Of a stretch of DNA of 10,073 bases, positions 6,571-10,073 are shown in pieces. The first letter of the stretch is position 1; every line of letters begins with the position of its first letter. Under the pieces are notes generated by a model. It saw nothing but the letters and a program-made list of their open reading frames with translations. It made no database searches and was not told the DNA's origin. The DNA is taken from the NCBI GenBank assembly GCA_934678955.1, contig CAKUSI010000123.1, forward strand, positions 1 to 10,073. Reading direction: 5' to 3'. The translations under genes and the position numbers were made by a program. The DNA is from an uncultured Austwickia sp. (GTDB lineage Bacteria > Actinomycetota > Actinomycetes > Actinomycetales > Dermatophilaceae).

Positions 6571-6630
6571 ACACGACGCCCGTCCTATCACGTGCCCGCC
6601 TCGTGACGCCCGTCCCATCACGACCCGGCG
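6571..6630. repeat. 30-bp imperfect direct repeat in the MFS/TauE divergent promoter region
   Basis: The 18-base segments GACGCCCGTCCTATCACG (6575-6592) and GACGCCCGTCCCATCACG (6605-6622) differ at one position and lie 30 bp apart, inside the 141-bp region between two divergent start codons. The second copy is bracketed by an inverted repeat, TCGTGA (6601-6606) and TCACGA (6618-6623), spaced 11 bp. A regulator operator controlling both genes is possible; a simple duplication is equally possible. Confidence 0.6.
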
Positions 6631-6661
6631 CACGACATACGCGCCGTCGGCCATCGGACGT

Positions 6662-6668
6662 GAGGTGG
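6662..6668 (+). promoter_or_regulatory. Ribosome binding site deciding the TauE/SafE start
   Basis: GAGGTGG lies six bases before the GTG at 6675. It supports this GTG as the start even though the frame remains open for nearly 2 kb upstream, antisense to the MFS gene. Confidence 0.6.
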
Positions 6669-6674
6669 CGCCTC

Positions 6675-7460
6675 GTGGACGAGGTCTCGCTGCTCACTCT
6701 CGCGCTGCTGGTCGTCGCGTCGTTCGCGGCCGGCTGGATCGACGCGGTCGTGGGCGGCGGCGGGCTGATCCAGCTGCCGGCCCTGGCGGTGGCCTTCCCC
6801 CACGCTGTGCCCGTACAGCTCCTCGCGACCAACAAGCTGGCCTCCGCGTGCGGGACGGCGATGAGCACCGCGACATACCTGCGTCGCGTCCGCCCCGACC
6901 TGCGCACCGCGGTGCTGCTCGCGCTGGCGGCGTGGGCGGGCTCCACGGGCGGGGCATTCATCGCTTCTCGGATCCCCCGGGAGGCGTTCAACCCACTGAT
7001 CCTTCTCGTGCTGGTCGGCGCCGGTGCCTACACCCTGGCCAAGCCGTCCCTCGGCCAGATCGAGGCGCTGCGGCACACGCGCCGTCGGCACCTGACGTAC
7101 GCGCTGGCGATCGGCCTGGGGGTCGGTGTGTGGGACGGCGCCCTCGGGCCGGGGACGGGGTCGTTCTTCGCGTTCCTTCTCGTGGGGGTGCTCGGGTACG
7201 CGTTCCTGCAGGCCACCGCGATGGCCAAGGTTGCCAACCTCGCCACGAACCTTGCTGCCCTTGCGGTCTTCATCCCGCAGGGCGCGGTCGTCTGGCACGT
7301 GGCGCTTCCGATGGGCGTGGCCAACGTGCTCGGCGGCTGGCTAGGGGCGCGCACGGCCGTGGCGCGCGGGCACGCTTTCGTGCGCGCGGTGTTCGTGCTG
7401 GTGGTGGGCGGGTTCGTGGTGCGGATCGGGTACGACGTGTGGCGCCAGTTCCTCGGGTGA
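6675..7460 (+). CDS. TauE/SafE family (TSUP) membrane permease
   Basis: A 261-residue integral membrane protein of the sulfite/anion exporter (TSUP) family, with the usual two-fold repeat. In the first half GWIDAVVGGGGLIQLPAL at 20-37 is followed by LLATNKLASACGTAMSTATYLR at 49-70. In the second half GVWDGALGPGTGSFFAFLLVG at 151-171 is followed by AMAKVANLATNLAALAVF at 182-199. These are the family's paired glycine-rich and Asn-containing motifs. Hydrophobic segments span almost the whole chain, consistent with about eight helices. Relatives export sulfite, sulfoacetate or other sulfonates, or carry uncharacterised organic anions; the substrate cannot be read here. I chose GTG at 6675 because of the GAGGTGG upstream and because the protein then begins directly with helix 1. 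The gene is divergent from the MFS permease and convergent with the BluB-CobT gene. Confidence 0.92.
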   Translation: MDEVSLLTLALLVVASFAAGWIDAVVGGGGLIQLPALAVAFPHAVPVQLLATNKLASACGTAMSTATYLRRVRPDLRTAVLLALAAWAGSTGGAFIASRIPREAFNPLILLVLVGAGAYTLAKPSLGQIEALRHTRRRHLTYALAIGLGVGVWDGALGPGTGSFFAFLLVGVLGYAFLQATAMAKVANLATNLAALAVFIPQGAVVWHVALPMGVANVLGGWLGARTAVARGHAFVRAVFVLVVGGFVVRIGYDVWRQFLG

Positions 7461-7476
7461 AGCTCGCGTCTCAGCG

Positions 7477-7498
7477 CGCTCAGGGTCGGCTGTGAGCG
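7477..7498. terminator. Weak hairpin between convergent genes
   Basis: CGCTCA (7477-7482) and TGAGCG (7493-7498) can form a six-bp stem with a ten-base loop, 16 bp after the TauE/SafE stop. A second small hairpin, GGGGA-TCG-TCCCC, lies at 7517-7529. Neither has a U-tract. Their place between two converging genes is suitable for termination from both sides, but the stems are short for such GC-rich DNA. Confidence 0.25.
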
Positions 7499-7556
7499 TC
7501 ACCGGGGAGCAGGGCAGGGGATCGTCCCCGGGAGCGGCACCGGCGTCGCTTGGCTG

Positions 7557-9818
7557 TCAGCGGGTCCGTGCCGCGAGCCGGCGCAGCCGCAGGCCCTGCA
7601 GCAGGAGCGAGGTCGCGAGTACAGCGCCTACACCCTCCCCGGCGCGCAGACGCAGAGCGAGGAGAGGCTCGAGGCCGAGCTCGCGGAGCACGAGTTCATG
7701 GGCCAGTTCGCGGCTGCGCTGTCCTGCGATGAGATAGGCGTGCACCGCTGGCTCTAGGCGCTGCGCGATCAGTGCGGCGACCGACGTGGCGAGCCCGTCG
7801 AGGACGACGCCGGTCCCTGCACCCGCGGCGCCCAGGACGACGCCGACCAGGACCGCGATCTCGGGTCCACCGAGCCCTGCGAGCAGGTCGATCGGGTCGA
7901 GGTCGTCACGGGCCGTCGGAAGGCGGGTGGAGAGGTGCGGCTGCGGGCTTCCGGGCGTCCCGGAGGCGCTCACACGGGTACCCCCCCTCGTCATGTCCGC
8001 GTGAGGCTCGCCGAGGCGACCCTCCGCAACCATCCGGGCCAGGGCTGTCGCGACGACCTGCTGCTTGCGAGCGAGGATGGCCGCGTCCGACCCCGATCCC
8101 AGACCGACGGTCTCCTCGGGGAGGAGGCCCAGCACCGCGCAGGAGAGCGCCGACGCCACCGTCGTGTTGCCGACCCCGACCTCGCCCAGCGCCACCAGGC
8201 CGCGATGGGCGGCCCGCGCGCCGAGGTCGCGTCCCGAGGCGACCAGGCGTTCCACCGCGGCGCGGGTCATGGCGTCGCCGTGCGCAAGGTCGCCGCGACG
8301 GTCGTCCGGGGTACGCACGTTCACGGCGCCCGGCAACGGGTCACCCGCCACGCCGGCGTCCACCACGATCACGTCGAGTCCAGCGCCGGAGGCCGCCACG
8401 GTGCCTAGTCCCCGACCGGAGGCCGACGCCTCGAGCACGTCGCGCGTGACGCTGGGCGGGTAGGCGGACACGCCCAGCCCGGCGACCGGATGATCGGCAC
8501 CCACCAGCACCAACGTGCCCCCCTCCACAGCGCCGGCCCCGGCGGCGACCAGGGCGTCGAGAGCCCGGTCGAGTACCCCGAGGGAACCGGGCGGAGACAG
8601 TAGGTCGTCGGCGTCGTCGGTCGCCGCGACCACGCGCGTTTGGTCTGGGGACTTGAGGTGGTTCGGCGGGGGAGCGGGCGGCCGGCGGAGCCCGGTCGCG
8701 ATGGAAGCCGTATCCCTCGTCTCGCGGTCTGTCAGGTCCCTGTCCGTGGCGCCTTCATCCGTCTTGGTGCGGGCGTCATTGGTGCGGGCGTCATTGGTGC
8801 GGGCGTCATTGGTGCGGGCGTCATTGGTGCCGCCGCGATTGGCGAGAGCATCATCCAGGGCCTGACGTTCTGCCACGTGGCGACCATCGGCATCGCGAGA
8901 GACCCCTGGATCAGGGGCCAGTGGATCAGGGGCCAGTGGATCAGCGGCGGGGCGATCTCTTGCGGGGCGACCCGTACCGTTGACAGCGCTTGCCGAATCG
9001 TCCGCGTCGCCCGCTTCTCCACGCGCGACTGCTGGCCCGCTGCCCGAATCTTCGACCTGTTCCAGAGGCGAAGCGGGCCAGCGCTCGGCCAGGATCACCT
9101 CGTCCAGGGGGAGCCTCGACGACCAGGCGAGACGCTGCAGGCCGGGCTCCGGGGGGCGTTCGTCGGGCCAGCCCAGGCAGAGCCAGCCCAGGGTTTCGAC
9201 GCCGTCGGGCAGGCCCAGCAAGGCCTGGAGGTCGTGCGGTTCGAAAAGGGTCACCCAACCCATCCCGAGGCCGTGGGCGCGGGCGGTGAGCCACATGTTC
9301 TCGATCGCGCAGGCACAGGACCACAGGTCGGCGTCGGGGAACGTCGCGCGTCCGAGCACGCCCGCGGCGGGGGTCCGCCGGTCACATGCCACGACGATGC
9401 CCAGGGGCGCCTCGCGCAGCCCTTCGAGTTTGAGGTCGAGCAGTCGCTGGGCGCGGTCGGACGTAAACGCAGCCGCCTGCCGGAGCCGTAGCGAATCCGC
9501 CATGGCGGCGGCCCGGTCCCTGGTGGCGGGGTCGGCCACGACGATGAATCGCCACGGCTGGCTGTGTCCCACCGACGGGCCGAGGTGCCCGGACTCGATG
9601 ACGGCGCGAACGAGGTCCTCGGGGACGGGGTTTGGCCGGTACCGCCGGATATCGCGCCGGCCCGCCACGATGCGTCCCAGCGCCTCGATCGCCTCGACGG
9701 GGAACGCCCAGCCGGCGGGATCCTCGGCGCGCTCGTACGCGGAACTGGTGTCGCCGACCGTAGGAATCGGTCGGGGCCAGATCGTCGCAGGTGCGGGCAC
9801 GTCTGGGCGGGAAGTCAT
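7557..9818 (-). CDS. BluB-CobT fusion: dimethylbenzimidazole synthase joined to nicotinate-nucleotide:DMB phosphoribosyltransferase
   Basis: A 753-residue two-domain enzyme for the lower ligand of vitamin B12. The N-terminal BluB domain (about 40-250) is a flavin-dependent nitroreductase-fold enzyme that breaks down reduced FMN to 5,6-dimethylbenzimidazole. It shows RRDIRRYRPNPVPEDLV at 54-70, GPSVGHSQPWRFIVV at 80-94, CAIENMWLTARAHGLGMGWVTLFEP at 170-194 and LCLGWPDERPPEPGLQ. The C-terminal CobT domain (about 395-745) attaches ribose phosphate from nicotinate mononucleotide to give alpha-ribazole phosphate. It shows SPPGSLGVLD at 408-417, ADHPVAGLGVSAYPPSVT at 441-458, ALGEVGVGNTTVASAL, GLGGPEIAVLVGVVLGAA, and LGLEPLLALRLRAGEGVGA near 714-731, where the Glu of GEG should be the catalytic base. 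Between them lie about 140 hydrophilic residues with two tandem repeats. CobT proteins usually have DHGV, whereas here it is DHPV. Making and using the ligand in one chain would limit loss of intermediate. The ATG at 9818 lacks a ribosome binding site but follows a TAGGTT hexamer. No other B12 gene is visible. Confidence 0.92.
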   Translation of the reverse strand: MTSRPDVPAPATIWPRPIPTVGDTSSAYERAEDPAGWAFPVEAIEALGRIVAGRRDIRRYRPNPVPEDLVRAVIESGHLGPSVGHSQPWRFIVVADPATRDRAAAMADSLRLRQAAAFTSDRAQRLLDLKLEGLREAPLGIVVACDRRTPAAGVLGRATFPDADLWSCACAIENMWLTARAHGLGMGWVTLFEPHDLQALLGLPDGVETLGWLCLGWPDERPPEPGLQRLAWSSRLPLDEVILAERWPASPLEQVEDSGSGPAVARGEAGDADDSASAVNGTGRPARDRPAADPLAPDPLAPDPGVSRDADGRHVAERQALDDALANRGGTNDARTNDARTNDARTNDARTKTDEGATDRDLTDRETRDTASIATGLRRPPAPPPNHLKSPDQTRVVAATDDADDLLSPPGSLGVLDRALDALVAAGAGAVEGGTLVLVGADHPVAGLGVSAYPPSVTRDVLEASASGRGLGTVAASGAGLDVIVVDAGVAGDPLPGAVNVRTPDDRRGDLAHGDAMTRAAVERLVASGRDLGARAAHRGLVALGEVGVGNTTVASALSCAVLGLLPEETVGLGSGSDAAILARKQQVVATALARMVAEGRLGEPHADMTRGGTRVSASGTPGSPQPHLSTRLPTARDDLDPIDLLAGLGGPEIAVLVGVVLGAAGAGTGVVLDGLATSVAALIAQRLEPAVHAYLIAGQRSRELAHELVLRELGLEPLLALRLRAGEGVGAVLATSLLLQGLRLRRLAARTR
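8769..8828 (-). repeat. Four perfect 15-bp repeats encoding TNDAR in the BluB/CobT linker
   Basis: Four identical 15-bp copies (coding strand ACCAATGACGCCCGC) at 8769, 8784, 8799 and 8814 encode (TNDAR)x4 at residues 331-350. A fifth, diverged unit encodes TKTDE next to them. Perfect identity between copies points to recent expansion. Confidence 0.96.
8908..8952 (-). repeat. 15-bp repeat encoding DPLAP in the BluB/CobT linker
   Basis: Two identical 15-bp copies (plus strand GGATCAGGGGCCAGT at 8908 and 8923) and a partial third at 8938 encode ADPLAPDPLAPDP, about residues 292-304. This is a second, independent repeat in the same linker, 80 bp from the TNDAR array. Confidence 0.9.
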
Positions 9819-9824
9819 GGGCCC

Positions 9825-9830
9825 AACCTA
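9825..9830 (-). promoter_or_regulatory. Candidate -10 hexamer for a leaderless bluB-cobT transcript
   Basis: On the minus strand TAGGTT is followed by GGGCCC and then the ATG at 9818, so the A of the start codon would be seven bases past the hexamer, the normal start-site distance. No good Shine-Dalgarno sequence lies upstream and no -35 is obvious. I looked for a cobalamin riboswitch box in the 157-bp upstream gap and did not find one. Confidence 0.4.
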
Positions 9831-9975
9831 GTGCGGCCTCCGACCCCCCGAGGGTGGCCTACGTGCGATACGGGTCTCAAGCCACCGGGCGTCCGATCCG
9901 ACGTTTTTGCGGCGCGGGCAATCCTGGAGCGTCCTGGCCCGACCAGAAGGGGATGTCGAGTCCCGGAAGGCGTCC

Positions 9976-10073
9976 TCAGGTGCGGGTGTCCTCCGTGCGG
10001 TCGTAGCTGCCGGGGGTGAGGTCCCAGTGGACGTACCGGCCGTGTTCGTCGGGGACGGGAGCGATGGTCGCTG
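9976..10073 (-). CDS. C-terminal fragment of an unrecognised protein
   Basis: The minus strand is open from the window edge to TGA at 9976-9978, giving 31 residues that start ATIAPVPDEHGRYVHWDL and end TPGSYDRTEDTRT. The codons have high GC at third positions, and the sequence reads like a natural C-terminus with a Tyr-Val-His-Trp-Asp core, so I think it is a real gene that begins beyond the window. I do not recognise the family from this piece. It lies upstream of bluB-cobT on the same strand, but the 157-bp gap and a candidate promoter there suggest separate transcription. Confidence 0.55.
   Translation of the reverse strand, partial: ATIAPVPDEHGRYVHWDLTPGSYDRTEDTRT

Noticed and set aside
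4869..6674. 863-residue plus-strand open frame running antisense through the MFS gene into the TauE/SafE gene
   Set aside because: Only the part from 6675 has membrane-protein motifs and a ribosome binding site. The upstream 1.8 kb is low-complexity Arg/Gly/Asp/Pro sequence opposite a clear MFS gene, as GC-rich antisense frames often are.
9819..9975. Cobalamin riboswitch upstream of bluB-cobT
   Set aside because: I looked on the minus strand for the B12-box type conserved segments and found none, and the gap is short for the full structure.

Overview
The window is a GC-rich stretch with strong G/C at third codon positions and tightly packed genes. That fits a high-GC Gram-positive bacterium (Actinomycetota); I cannot place it more finely. 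It looks like ordinary chromosome. I see no transposase, integrase, tRNA, rRNA or CRISPR array.

Layout, left to right. At 2-94 is the last 30 codons of what is probably pxpA (5-oxoprolinase subunit A). It is followed 4 bp later by a fused pxpB-pxpC gene (99-1901), so the left edge is a 5-oxoproline (pyroglutamate) hydrolysis operon. Next on the same strand is an unrecognised 262-residue protein (1924-2712), probably read from a leaderless transcript. A 163-bp convergent gap (2713-2875) is mostly filled by four 27-bp tandem repeats, each carrying the palindrome GTGACGTCAC. On the minus strand follow the two subunits of a split transketolase (N half 3871-4752, C half 2876-3871), translationally coupled by a TGATG overlap and each with a strong ribosome binding site. 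Further along the minus strand is an MFS exporter-like permease with a repetitive C-terminal tail (5076-6533). It is divergent from a TauE/SafE permease (6675-7460). The right side holds a minus-strand fusion of BluB (dimethylbenzimidazole synthase) and CobT (nicotinate-nucleotide:dimethylbenzimidazole phosphoribosyltransferase), 7557-9818, which together supply the lower ligand of vitamin B12. The window ends in the last 31 codons of an unrecognised minus-strand gene.

The most unusual signal is not one gene but a shared habit. Four unrelated coding regions carry short in-frame tandem repeats: 12 bp in the PxpB/PxpC linker, and 15 bp in the unknown protein, the MFS tail and the BluB/CobT linker. 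Three of them encode related acidic pentapeptides built around Asp-Ala (GDAHS, GDALD/GDAPD, TNDAR). With the 27-bp intergenic array and a 30-bp duplication in the divergent promoter region, six separate places in 10 kb show tandem duplication. This suggests either a replication-slippage tendency in this lineage or a dispersed repeat family that expands in linkers, tails and intergenic DNA while keeping frame.

The genes do not form one obvious pathway. 5-oxoproline use, a split transketolase, two permeases and B12 lower-ligand synthesis sit side by side. A link between the split transketolase and the nearby TauE/SafE permease in sulfosugar or other unusual sugar catabolism is possible but not supported by other pathway genes in this window.
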